DNA of 8,984 nt from an uncultured Bacilli bacterium (GCA_934102255.1 CAKOSN010000049.1:1-8984), one strand, 5' to 3'. Shown: positions 1-7,320, numbered from the stretch's first letter. Numbers and translations are program-made. The notes: generated by a model not told the origin, from the letters alone.

Positions 1-1274
1 CATCTAGCCTCATATTCCGATACTTTAGGAAACTGAGCCATAAATTCTTCTAAAACCGTATTATTTTCATCCAGCATTGCCAGACTCTGATCAAAATAAC
101 CAACATTAACATTATTACCTACGGTTATATTTCCCTGTATTTTAGGAACTAGCCCTACTATCGTTTTTAAAATAGTGGATTTTCCTAACCCATTCGGCCC
201 AATTATCCCAATTTTATCCCCGCGTCTTACATATAAATTTAAATTATATAAAACTTTATCATAACCTACTCCTAGATTATCCAAGATAAATACTTCTCTA
301 CTCGGCATAACTATATTATCAATATTAGTTTTAAAGGTAATAGCCTCTATCTTATTAGGTCTTTCTAATATATCCATTTTTTCTAATTGATGAAGTCTGG
401 ACATCGCTAACCTCGCCTTAGAAGGTTTACATCTAAAGCGTTCATAAATTCTGGTTAATCGGGCTATCTCTTTTTGTTGAAACTCATAGTCTTTTAAGGC
501 TTTTTCATAATTTAACTGTTTTTGAGACTCATAATAGTCATAATTACCACTATATTTAGTTAAAGCCCCATAACTTATATCATAAATGGTATCCACGATA
601 TTATTAATAAACATTCTATCATGGGATACTACTACTATGGCTTTTTTATAGTTTTTTAAATATTCTTCTAACCACTCCACAGTATCTATGTCTAAATGAT
701 TAGTAGGTTCATCTAAAAGTAAGATATCTGGTTTATTAAGTAACATCTTTATAAAAGCAATCTTAGTCTTTTGACCACCCGAAAATTCTTTTAAATACTT
801 ATTCTTATCACTATCATTAAAGCCAAATTTTTTAATTAGTACTTCATACTCTTTTTTATAGCTATAGCCCCCATTATTTTTAAATTTTTCTTCTAATGCA
901 GTATATTCTAGAACTAACTTTATATCATCACGAGCATTCATTTCCTTAATTAAATATTCCAGTCTATCTTCCATCTTAATAATATCTAAAAAAGGTTTTC
1001 TTACTTCTTCTAACATCGTATTATCATCATTTAATTCAATTTGTTTTAAATAACCGATGCTAGGATTACCTTGTTTAATTACTTGAAAAGAAGTATCATC
1101 TATACCTTCTTCTAACAATGAATTATCAACAATACTTCGTAAAAGCGTTGTTTTACCAGCGCCATTCTTCCCTACTATGCCAATATGACTTTTTTCATTT
1201 ATTTCTAAATTAATACTTTCTAATATTGTTTCTCCATTAATACTAACAGCACCGTTTTTTATTACATATTTCAT
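1..1274 (-). CDS. ABC-F family ATP-binding cassette protein, C-terminal part beyond the window
   Basis: This gene reads leftward from ATG at 1272-1274, and 424 codons are visible before it runs off the left edge. It is a soluble tandem ABC ATPase with no membrane segments, the ABC-F layout; members bind the ribosomal E site and act on stalled or drug-blocked translation. Domain 1 has Walker A GKNGAGKT (residues 35-42), a Q-loop Gln near 78, signature FSGGQ (164-168), Walker B ILLLDEP (184-190) with TNHLD, and the switch His in SHD (218). An inter-domain linker follows (about 240-310), with the basic run RFRCKPSKAR near its end, as in YdiF-like proteins. Domain 2 begins with Walker A GPNGLGKS (359-366), where Leu replaces the usual Ala or Ser, and a Q-loop at about 391-397. 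The second signature and Walker B lie outside. The visible leader is only about 20 nt, with no room for the attenuator that often precedes antibiotic-resistance ABC-F genes, so a housekeeping role is more likely. The ribosome binding site is weak (GGAT). Subfamily is uncertain. Confidence 0.93.
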   Translation of the reverse strand, partial: MKYVIKNGAVSINGETILESINLEINEKSHIGIVGKNGAGKTTLLRSIVDNSLLEEGIDDTSFQVIKQGNPSIGYLKQIELNDDNTMLEEVRKPFLDIIKMEDRLEYLIKEMNARDDIKLVLEYTALEEKFKNNGGYSYKKEYEVLIKKFGFNDSDKNKYLKEFSGGQKTKIAFIKMLLNKPDILLLDEPTNHLDIDTVEWLEEYLKNYKKAIVVVSHDRMFINNIVDTIYDISYGALTKYSGNYDYYESQKQLNYEKALKDYEFQQKEIARLTRIYERFRCKPSKARLAMSRLHQLEKMDILERPNKIEAITFKTNIDNIVMPSREVFILDNLGVGYDKVLYNLNLYVRRGDKIGIIGPNGLGKSTILKTIVGLVPKIQGNITVGNNVNVGYFDQSLAMLDENNTVLEEFMAQFPKVSEYEAR

Positions 1275-1301
1275 TTTTTACACATCCAGTCATTAATAAT
1301 G

Positions 1302-1310
1302 ATTATAACA
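1302..1310 (-). promoter_or_regulatory. Extended -10 promoter of the ABC-F gene
   Basis: On the minus strand the sequence reads TGTTATAAT: a perfect TATAAT (1302-1307) preceded by a TGn extension (1308-1310). No good -35 box lies 16-18 bp upstream, which is tolerated when the TGn is present. The predicted start, near 1295, leaves a leader of about 20 nt. Assigned by pattern only. Confidence 0.6.
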
Positions 1311-1314
1311 AATT

Positions 1315-1329
1315 ATTAAAATTTTTAAT
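1315..1329. repeat. 15-bp AT palindrome between divergent promoters
   Basis: ATTAAAA and TTTTAAT form a perfect inverted repeat around a single T, between the two divergent -10 boxes and over the -35 region of both. It could be an operator, but in DNA this AT-rich a chance palindrome is quite possible. Confidence 0.3.
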
Positions 1330-1336
1330 AGAATTA

Positions 1337-1345
1337 TGCTAAAAT
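1337..1345 (+). promoter_or_regulatory. Extended -10 promoter of the peptidase operon
   Basis: TG-C-TAAAAT reads as an extended -10 (hexamer 1340-1345), with a poor TTAAAA at 1316-1321 as a possible -35 at 18 bp spacing. The predicted start is near 1352, so the leader is only about 11 nt and begins at the ribosome binding site. This is a moderate call because of that short leader. Confidence 0.45.
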
Positions 1346-1351
1346 AGCGTT

Positions 1352-1357
1352 AGGTGG
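1352..1357 (+). promoter_or_regulatory. Ribosome binding site that fixes the metallopeptidase start
   Basis: AGGTGG, one base off AGGAGG, lies 5 nt before ATG 1363. An in-frame GTG at 1354 falls inside this site and so cannot be the start; ATG 1363 is chosen. Confidence 0.75.
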
Positions 1358-1362
1358 TACTT

Positions 1363-2430
1363 ATGAAAAAAATATTTACTGACGAAGATACTATAGCCCT
1401 AATTAATCATATTATAAGCAATTTTAGCTTTTATAGTAATTCTTATCTTTTAGTTAATAACTTAGACTTTCTAGGCTACCAAGCTGATAAATTTTTTAAT
1501 ATTTTTTTAGATTATGACAAAACTTATCATGATGCTAGAAAAAAAGGATTAACTAAAATTGATAAAAATAGTCCTTATATTCAAATTTCTATTGAAGAGA
1601 TGTACAATTTAACGCAAGAATTTCTTGACTTTTATCATATTAACGTTAAAGTTTCTGACTTAGTTAAGAATGAAAAAATTATTATCAATAATATTAAAGA
1701 AAAATTAGAAAAGAACGAAATAACTACTCAAGAATATAATAACTTACGTTTTAATGCGCATAGTAATAAAGGAATAATCAATTTTAATTATTGTGGCGAT
1801 ATTATTGATGCCACAGTGCTTTTACATGAAATAACTCATTTGCGTAATGAACCTTCTGACCTTCAAACTCATAGAACAGAGATTAATGATTTTATAACTG
1901 AAAGTATAGCCTATGCAGAAGAATTTATCTTTTTAGATTTTCTAAGAACTAAGGGATATGAAAGCGATTATAATAATCATTTATGTGATATTTTTTATAA
2001 CTCTTTAGTCCTTTGTGATAGAGTCTATTATGTTAATAGAGTATTATATACTTTTAAAGAGAAAGGCAGTGTTTCTAAAGATAATTATACAAGTATTTTT
2101 AAAAATTCTAAAAACTATGAAACTGCAATTAAAGAGCTTTATAAACTAATTGTAAGTAAAAAAACATATATCAGCCTTATTTGGACATTCTTAGGATATA
2201 TTAGTGGTCTATATCTCTATATTATGTACTTAGAAAATCATGAATACTTTAAAATTATAGAAGAATTAAATACTGCTATTACAAACGATAAATGTACATG
2301 GCAAGATATTTTTAAGATACTAAAAGTTAATAAACCAGATGAATTATTTAAAGTAATGTTTGAAAAAATAGATTATTTTGTTAAAAATGAAACAACTAAA
2401 TTAAATGGTACAAATAATAATCAAAACTAA
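1363..2430 (+). CDS. Predicted HExxH zinc metallopeptidase (gluzincin-like), cytoplasmic
   Basis: The protein has 355 residues from ATG 1363. The zinc-peptidase signature LLHEITH places the first His at residue 155, the catalytic Glu at 156 and the second His at 159. A Glu in ITESIAYAEE (residue 180, 21 after the second His) is the likely third zinc ligand, the gluzincin arrangement seen in M3-like oligopeptidases. The rest is helix-rich, with no N-terminal signal peptide. A hydrophobic stretch near 268-290 (with ISGLYLYIMYL) could be a buried helix, as is common near the C-terminus of M3-type folds, or a membrane segment; the former fits better without other export signals. The C-terminal tail is Asn-rich. 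It heads a two-gene unit and is followed after 12 bp by an S41 peptidase, suggesting joint peptide turnover or processing. The exact family is not recognised; M3-like is inferred from motif layout only, and the substrate is unknown. Confidence 0.8.
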   Translation: MKKIFTDEDTIALINHIISNFSFYSNSYLLVNNLDFLGYQADKFFNIFLDYDKTYHDARKKGLTKIDKNSPYIQISIEEMYNLTQEFLDFYHINVKVSDLVKNEKIIINNIKEKLEKNEITTQEYNNLRFNAHSNKGIINFNYCGDIIDATVLLHEITHLRNEPSDLQTHRTEINDFITESIAYAEEFIFLDFLRTKGYESDYNNHLCDIFYNSLVLCDRVYYVNRVLYTFKEKGSVSKDNYTSIFKNSKNYETAIKELYKLIVSKKTYISLIWTFLGYISGLYLYIMYLENHEYFKIIEELNTAITNDKCTWQDIFKILKVNKPDELFKVMFEKIDYFVKNETTKLNGTNNNQN

Positions 2431-2442
2431 GAAAGGCAAAAT

Positions 2443-3624
2443 ATGATACTAGAAAAATATAAAAATGTATATGATAGATTTATTAATAAATATGAAGAAA
2501 TTCATGTAAATCCTTGGCATCATATTAGTAAAGAAGAATTAAATAAAATATATCAAAGTTTAATAACTTCCATGGATATTAATGATAAATATTCATTTAT
2601 TTATTTCATGAGTTATATAATTAAAATGCTAAACGGTACTAGAGATGCTCATACTAAATTAAGACTAGAAAGTCCTTTTAATTTTTTGCCTGTTTATTTT
2701 CGTATATTTGAAAACACTGTCATTTGTATTTCTCCATCAGACCTTAAAAATGCTAAATTAGAAAGTATTAATGATATTCCTATAGAAACTATTATTAAAG
2801 AAATCGATAACGTTATTTCTTACGGCACAGAGGGCAAAAGAGTTTATGAAACCGAAAAAGCTTTATTTAATACCGCTATTTTATATAGTCTTCCTTCTTT
2901 AAGAAATAGTAATAAATTAAGTTATAAAATGACGCTTAATGGAAAAACAATTATAAAAACTTATAAACAAAATGAAAACATTTCAGAAGAAGAAAAATTT
3001 CCTTTTGCAAGTTATTGCTATCAAGATAATGCTACTTACAGTTTTAAAGATAATTGCCTCATCTATATTCATAAATCGATTCAAAATCAATTTAAGGATA
3101 AAATTAAAAATGCTATTGATTGCTTAAGACAAATGAACTTAAATGATATTGATACTATTATTGTTGATTTACGAGGAAATTTTGGTGGGAATGCAGGTTT
3201 AAACAAATATCTAATAGATTTCTTAAAAGAAAATTCTGATAAAAGATTATTTGTATTAACCGACTACAGAGTATTTTCAGGTGGACGCTATGCTTTAAGA
3301 GATTTAATTAATCTAGGAGCTACTACCATTGGTGATGAAATATCTACACCTATCAACTGTTACGGTAATTGTTTTGTAGAAAATATTGATGACCAATGGT
3401 TATTTACTATCTCTGAACACTACTATCATCCGATGTTAAATGTCAGTTTCAAATCGAAAAGTGAATATCAAAACGGTATAACTCCTGAAATTGCTCAAGA
3501 TTATATATTTAAACCCGATATTTATGTTAAAGAAAGCTTACAAGATTTTCTTAATAATAATGACCCAGTCTTAGAAAAGGCTTTAGAACTTGCTAAAGAA
3601 AAAAGAAAAGTAACCAAATTATAA
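2443..3624 (+). CDS. S41 family serine peptidase (tail-specific/tricorn-like core), cytoplasmic
   Basis: The protein has 393 residues from an ATG with GAAAGG 6 nt upstream. No signal peptide or membrane segment is seen. An N-terminal helical part (1-65) leads to TRDAHT, whose His70 fits the conserved S41 histidine of the tricorn-like branch. Residues about 83-125 (with the INDIPI stretch) resemble the small PDZ-like insert of the family. The peptidase core follows: VDLRGNFGGN (241-250), the S41 hallmark, and then VFSGG, with Ser279 as candidate nucleophile. IGDEISTP (296-303) matches the 'iGe.T' strand, but the GKG lysine motif of CtpA-type enzymes is missing, so this is not a CtpA-type Ser-Lys enzyme. 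S41 enzymes cut unfolded or C-terminal peptide ends; the substrate here is not evident. It is translated from the same message as the upstream metallopeptidase and its stop codon lies inside the operon terminator. Confidence 0.87.
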   Translation: MILEKYKNVYDRFINKYEEIHVNPWHHISKEELNKIYQSLITSMDINDKYSFIYFMSYIIKMLNGTRDAHTKLRLESPFNFLPVYFRIFENTVICISPSDLKNAKLESINDIPIETIIKEIDNVISYGTEGKRVYETEKALFNTAILYSLPSLRNSNKLSYKMTLNGKTIIKTYKQNENISEEEKFPFASYCYQDNATYSFKDNCLIYIHKSIQNQFKDKIKNAIDCLRQMNLNDIDTIIVDLRGNFGGNAGLNKYLIDFLKENSDKRLFVLTDYRVFSGGRYALRDLINLGATTIGDEISTPINCYGNCFVENIDDQWLFTISEHYYHPMLNVSFKSKSEYQNGITPEIAQDYIFKPDIYVKESLQDFLNNNDPVLEKALELAKEKRKVTKL

Positions 3625-3644
3625 GTTTGAACTTTTCTTTTTTT
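3601..3644 (+). terminator. Rho-independent terminator of the peptidase operon, possibly bidirectional
   Basis: AAAGAAAAGT (3602-3611) pairs with ACTTTTCTTT (3631-3640), and an inner stem CAAATT/AGTTTG (3615-3620 with 3624-3629) closes the loop. A run of seven T (3638-3644) follows. The hairpin contains the last codons and stop of the S41 gene. The opposite strand ends in a C-interrupted T-rich run, so it may also stop transcripts from the convergent GDPD gene, for which no other terminator is seen in 3645-3711. Confidence 0.7.
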
Positions 3645-3711
3645 ATAAAATAAACACACTAAAATTTGCACTTATTAACATCATTATCGATTTATATTTC
3701 CTATATTTTAA

Positions 3712-5529
3712 CTATCTAAATATTTTTTCTATCCATTTTAAATATACATATATCAAATTACTACTCTTACTAGCGAATAACAATTTTCTAGCATTATCAA
3801 CATCATCAGTAATAATATTATCAACGTTTAAATCAAGCATTTTATTAATACTATCTCTAGCATTAACTGTCCAAGCATAAACTTCTTTACCCTCATTATG
3901 TAGTTTTTTTACTAATTCTTTATTTATAGAAGAAGCCTCAATACTAAAATTATCTGCTTTATCTAATTTAGAAATATCGCCATAAGCTAGACTCATAATG
4001 TACCCCGTTGGAATTTTATCATTAACTTTTTTTATTTCCTCTAAAATACTATATTTTCCTGAAGTCAGAACAACTCTATCTTCCATATGATATTTTTTTA
4101 TTAATTCTATCGTCTTTTCTACTAAAGTTTCATCATCTACATATGGCTTTAATTCAATATTAAAACTTATACTATTAAGAATCCCCCATTTGAAAACATC
4201 GCTTAATAAAGGTATTCTTGTTTCACCAACATTGTTATAATTCTTGCCAACATCTATTTGCTGCAATTCTTTATAAGTCAAATCATAGATGTTTTTATCG
4301 ACACCAGATACTCTTTTTAAATTAGCATCATGACTTACAACAACTTCTTTATCTTTTGTCAGTTGAATATCTAACTCTATCCAATCAGCATTTTTATCTA
4401 AGGCCGAAGCAAAGGCTAAAATGGTATTTTCTGGATAATTTAAACTATCACCACGATGCGCTGTAATTTCTGTATTCTTAATATATTCTATATTAAAGTT
4501 ATATCTATTAGTCGTAATTCCATATGTAAAAACACTACCAGCTATAACGACTATAATTGCTAAAGATACTTTAAAATGTTGCCACCTCTTTGTCGTTATC
4601 ACAACTTTTTTTCTTTTATTAAAATTAATATGCTTTATACTTTCACCATTCTTTTCTTTATGACGGTAAAACATTATACTCATAACAGCATAACTTAAAG
4701 GCATTGATAAAGAAGCAAAGATTATTAATGACAAAGCTAAAAAGATACCAATAATTGATATAAAAACACTACCTATTATCATAACTTTACTAAGTAATTT
4801 ATATATCAAATATATTAAAACTAAACCAATTAGCATAAAAGCAATATACAAAGCATATACAATTCCTTGAGTTGCCACTAATTTAATTAAATCTTTTATT
4901 CTACTATTTTTACTTAATTTTATACTTCTTTTTCTCGCTTCTTTAAAATCACAGTTTTCTAAAACATAGTAAAAACTGGCATACAACCATCTTAATAGAA
5001 GAATTGTTAATAAGCCAAAGCAACTCCAGAATATAATCATAAATAGTAAATTATTATTAATGTAATCCATAATGAAATCTGGTATATTTATTGAAGAAAT
5101 AAATCCAGAAGCAATTCCTATATTTAAAAAAGGAATAAGAAACAATATCATAAAAGCTAGGGCGATATTTTTAAACTTAAAAACTTCAATCGATTTTTTT
5201 AAAGATATGGATAATACTTCCTTTATATCTACTTTTTTCTCTTGATAAGAAGCATCAAGTATGATTATTATTGTGCTTAAATCAAGAAAAGTATACACCA
5301 TCATAAATAATACAAGTAAGATTAACATGATTATTACGATTGGATTACTAGCAAAACTAAATAAATTTTCAAAAGTTAAATATTCATATCCAGTAACTTT
5401 CATGATTATATTAAAAAGATTTAAAAAAAGCGGTGCAAAGATAAGAAAACTAGTAACTTTAAAAACAGTTTGAAAAGTAACCAATTCTTGAAAATTGTAA
5501 AATAACATATTTTTTATTTTATTTATCAT
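3712..5529 (-). CDS. Membrane-anchored glycerophosphodiester phosphodiesterase (GDPD family)
   Basis: The protein has 605 residues; its ATG is preceded by GAGGAA with 5 nt spacing. The first about 340 residues form a multi-pass membrane domain with hydrophobic stretches near 22-46, 62-92, 118-145, 161-190, 216-246, 249-285 and 319-338, like the membrane part found fused to GDPD enzymes in Bacilli. The GDPD domain spans about 354-585: HRG (358-360), ENT, ELD (Glu385 and Asp387), SHD (His400), IELKP (Glu459), YAWTVN (551-556) and NIITDD. These are the catalytic His pair and metal-binding acidic residues of the family, all present. The enzyme hydrolyses glycerophosphodiesters to glycerol-3-phosphate and an alcohol. 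After seven predicted spans the domain probably faces outward, where lipid head groups or glycerophosphate polymers would be substrates, but the span count is approximate. A 20-residue tail follows the domain. It is monocistronic, with its own promoter and a terminator just upstream insulating it from the paralog array. Confidence 0.93.
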   Translation of the reverse strand: MINKIKNMLFYNFQELVTFQTVFKVTSFLIFAPLFLNLFNIIMKVTGYEYLTFENLFSFASNPIVIIMLILLVLFMMVYTFLDLSTIIIILDASYQEKKVDIKEVLSISLKKSIEVFKFKNIALAFMILFLIPFLNIGIASGFISSINIPDFIMDYINNNLLFMIIFWSCFGLLTILLLRWLYASFYYVLENCDFKEARKRSIKLSKNSRIKDLIKLVATQGIVYALYIAFMLIGLVLIYLIYKLLSKVMIIGSVFISIIGIFLALSLIIFASLSMPLSYAVMSIMFYRHKEKNGESIKHINFNKRKKVVITTKRWQHFKVSLAIIVVIAGSVFTYGITTNRYNFNIEYIKNTEITAHRGDSLNYPENTILAFASALDKNADWIELDIQLTKDKEVVVSHDANLKRVSGVDKNIYDLTYKELQQIDVGKNYNNVGETRIPLLSDVFKWGILNSISFNIELKPYVDDETLVEKTIELIKKYHMEDRVVLTSGKYSILEEIKKVNDKIPTGYIMSLAYGDISKLDKADNFSIEASSINKELVKKLHNEGKEVYAWTVNARDSINKMLDLNVDNIITDDVDNARKLLFASKSSNLIYVYLKWIEKIFR

Positions 5530-5554
5530 AAACTTTCCTCATAAGACTTCTTAA

Positions 5555-5563
5555 AGTATATCA
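5555..5563 (-). promoter_or_regulatory. Extended -10 promoter of the GDPD gene
   Basis: The minus strand reads TGATATACT: TATACT (5555-5560) with a TGn extension. No convincing -35 box is present; the expected position lies in the T-run of the upstream terminator. The predicted leader is about 19 nt. Confidence 0.5.
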
Positions 5564-5572
5564 TCAAGTTGA

Positions 5573-5602
5573 AAAAAATAACACTACTTAAGTGCTATTT
5601 TT
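5573..5602 (-). terminator. Rho-independent terminator after the last array gene (repeat copy 1)
   Basis: On the minus strand AAAAATAGCACT pairs with AGTGTTATTTTT (12 bp including one G:U pair) around a 5-nt loop, and the descending arm runs into a stretch of seven T. It closes transcription of the 319-residue array gene just before the GDPD promoter. The core is nearly identical to the hairpin at 7344-7372. Confidence 0.8.
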
Positions 5603-5618
5603 AATTTAATTACGCAGT

Positions 5619-6578
5619 TTATTTTACCAATTTCTTTATTCTTGAATTAGCATAAACTAAATCACTATCTTGATTATAATCGTTAAAATAATAAAAGCTA
5701 AAGCCATCGTACGCTGGAACTTTCATAATTTTAGAATAAGTTCTCTCATTTTCCTTTGTCCAATCATTAGGAACTTCAACATCTTCATGACTTTTTCCTT
5801 TCTCATAAAAATACGATATATCAGCATATACTTTACTATCTACCATTCTGGCTTTCATAAATTCAGTAAACGAATCTTCATCAATTTTGTAGTAGCCAAC
5901 ATTATCATCATAATAGTAAGTTTTAAATAAATCTTTCAATTCATCAAGAGAAACATCTTCCAAATCAGCAAATACCTCTTTTTTATTACCATCACGGTCT
6001 TCTAATATTAAAGTATCAGTTCTCTTACTTCCGATTGGGCCGATATACTTAATAGCCATTATATATCTCGTAATAGGATTTTTACTAGAGATTACTGTAT
6101 CTTTTTTTTCACCAGTAACAATCATATCGCTGTCTTTAGTTTCTCTTAATTGAATATAATTGCCATTTGATAAGACTCCAGTTCCTATTATCTCACGAAA
6201 TAATTGTAGTCTTGTAACAACAAAATCACCATTTTCGTCAACTGTGTAACAACATCCTTTAAGAACATTATTAAAATTTGCTTGATTAACATCAAATTTG
6301 TAACTACCATATGTAGCATCATAGTTAATGTAAGCCTTTTTTAAAACACCATATTTTGCCATATTGTTACCATCATCTTTAGTAGCAAAAGTAACTTGAT
6401 GATTAATTGCCTTATCATCAAGACCTAAACTCAATTCGATACATGTAATTGGACATTTCTTTTCACTATGATTTAAACTTTCGCATTTAGACACAAGAAG
6501 TTCACCGCCTAATACTACGCCGCACATTGTAAATGCTAAATATCTTTTTATTTTTTCTTTATCTATTTTAATATTCAT
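5619..6578 (-). CDS. Array paralog 1: large C-x3-[D/N]H-x4-C exported protein of unknown function
   Basis: The protein has 319 residues; ATG 6578 has an AAAGGAGA site 8 nt upstream. I do not recognise a named family. The N-terminus (MNIKIDKEKIKR) and a hydrophobic segment (about 13-30) match the other array members. The shared motif follows: Cys32, Asn36-His37, Cys42, then a CPIT stretch, and His60 in an LG-x7-H context, spaced wider than in its relatives. Beyond about residue 80 it does not align clearly with the others and is the longest member: an acidic, Tyr-rich region with a Cys109-Cys110 pair and mixed strands and helices, ending in a basic tail (SRIKKLVK). Lys precedes Cys32, so this is not a lipobox. 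It is probably membrane-anchored or secreted. It lies 21 bp after the preceding paralog and is co-transcribed with it. Confidence 0.75.
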   Translation of the reverse strand: MNIKIDKEKIKRYLAFTMCGVVLGGELLVSKCESLNHSEKKCPITCIELSLGLDDKAINHQVTFATKDDGNNMAKYGVLKKAYINYDATYGSYKFDVNQANFNNVLKGCCYTVDENGDFVVTRLQLFREIIGTGVLSNGNYIQLRETKDSDMIVTGEKKDTVISSKNPITRYIMAIKYIGPIGSKRTDTLILEDRDGNKKEVFADLEDVSLDELKDLFKTYYYDDNVGYYKIDEDSFTEFMKARMVDSKVYADISYFYEKGKSHEDVEVPNDWTKENERTYSKIMKVPAYDGFSFYYFNDYNQDSDLVYANSRIKKLVK

Positions 6579-6599
6579 ACAAAATTTCTCCTTTAAAAC

Positions 6600-7265
6600 T
6601 TAATTCTTATTCTTTAATGTTAGGCTGCGATGTTCAACAACCTTTTGACCATCTTTCACTGCAATTTTACCATCGTCAGAAAAATAACCAACAGTTGCAT
6701 CTTTATAGAATCCTTTTTTTGGAGCAGTATAATATATAGATTCTTCATAAGTTGCTTTTTGTATAATTTCACTACTTGCAGCTTCTTCAATAATAGAACC
6801 CATATATAAATCATTATTGTTGTCCAAAACAATTTTTTTAACTGAGCCATCCTTATAAGACACAATTATATCAGTACCAACTTTTTTCTGGTCAATAGGT
6901 TCTAAACTTTTACAAATACTTCCAACCAAAGAGTATCCATTAGGAGCAACAAAAGTTATTTCTGAACCATCACGATATTCTTGAGCCATTTTATAATCAT
7001 ATATATCTACAATAATATCTCCATAGTAAGCATCATCAACATTTTCTGCCTTTTTAATTTCGTCAAGACGATGTTGCATCCCTAATGTAACACCTTCTTC
7101 GTTTACACGCAAAGCATTTAATACTTTACTTTTAAAGCAATCATGATAAGTATGATTTGTATTACCACAATTTATATTTATCCCAGAACCAGCAATCAAT
7201 GCACACCAAACAATAGTAACTGCAGCACATTTCTTAATTTTATCATTATTAATTTTTATATTCAT
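6600..7265 (-). CDS. Array paralog 2: C-x3-[D/N]H-x4-C exported protein of unknown function
   Basis: The protein has 221 residues from ATG 7265. Earlier in-frame ATGs at 7301 and 7271 are rejected: 7301 lies upstream of the predicted transcription start, 7271 sits too close to the AAAGA site, and only 7265 restores the MNIKI start of its relatives. A Lys-rich N-terminus and hydrophobic segment (13-30) lead to Cys33, Asn37-His38, Cys43 and then LGMQH (His65). A second module, APNGYSLVGSIC (Cys118), follows, then a YKDG strand turn and a beta-rich, Lys-rich C-terminal third. It is visibly homologous over its whole length to the gene at 7371-8045, with a more divergent stretch at about 155-170. 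No catalytic motif is recognised. It has its own strong promoter and heads a two-gene unit with the 319-residue paralog. Confidence 0.8.
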   Translation of the reverse strand: MNIKINNDKIKKCAAVTIVWCALIAGSGININCGNTNHTYHDCFKSKVLNALRVNEEGVTLGMQHRLDEIKKAENVDDAYYGDIIVDIYDYKMAQEYRDGSEITFVAPNGYSLVGSICKSLEPIDQKKVGTDIIVSYKDGSVKKIVLDNNNDLYMGSIIEEAASSEIIQKATYEESIYYTAPKKGFYKDATVGYFSDDGKIAVKDGQKVVEHRSLTLKNKN

Positions 7266-7291
7266 AATCATTATCTTTCTTTGCTCAAAAT

Positions 7292-7320
7292 ATACTAACA
7301 CATTTAAAAAGTTATATCAA
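7292..7320 (-). promoter_or_regulatory. Promoter of the array paralog 2-1 operon
   Basis: On the minus strand TTGATA (7315-7320) is followed by a 17-bp spacer and TAGTAT (7292-7297), with a TGn extension in front of the -10. This is the best -35/-10 pair in the window. The predicted start near 7285 leaves about 20 nt of leader before ATG 7265. Confidence 0.7.

Noticed and set aside
1..1274. Calling the ABC-F gene an antibiotic-resistance determinant
   Set aside because: The linker and the absence of a regulatory leader look housekeeping-like, and the C-terminal part is missing; there is no sequence basis for a resistance call.
1354..1362. GTG start at 1354 for the metallopeptidase
   Set aside because: The GTG sits within the AGGTGG ribosome binding site; ATG 1363 has proper spacing.
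3645..3711. Separate terminator or small gene between the convergent S41 and GDPD genes
   Set aside because: Nothing beyond AT-rich sequence was found; the hairpin at 3601-3644 may serve both directions.
5261..5473. Plus-strand open frame of 70 codons inside the GDPD gene
   Set aside because: It lies antisense to the membrane-domain coding sequence, whose AT-rich hydrophobic codons leave few stops on the other strand; no ribosome binding site or family features.
5670..5930. Plus-strand open frame of 86 codons inside the 319-residue array gene
   Set aside because: Antisense to a well-supported gene, low-complexity Ile-rich translation, no own signals.
6656..6865. Minus-strand 69-codon frame overlapping array paralog 2
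   Set aside because: Same strand, shifted frame within a clearly conserved paralog. I considered whether it could be a frameshifted piece, but the main frame aligns with its sister through this region.
7266..7301. Earlier start (ATG 7301 or 7271) for array paralog 2
   Set aside because: The predicted -10 box lies over 7292-7297, so 7301 would not be transcribed; relatives begin at MNIKI, which corresponds to ATG 7265 with better ribosome-site spacing.
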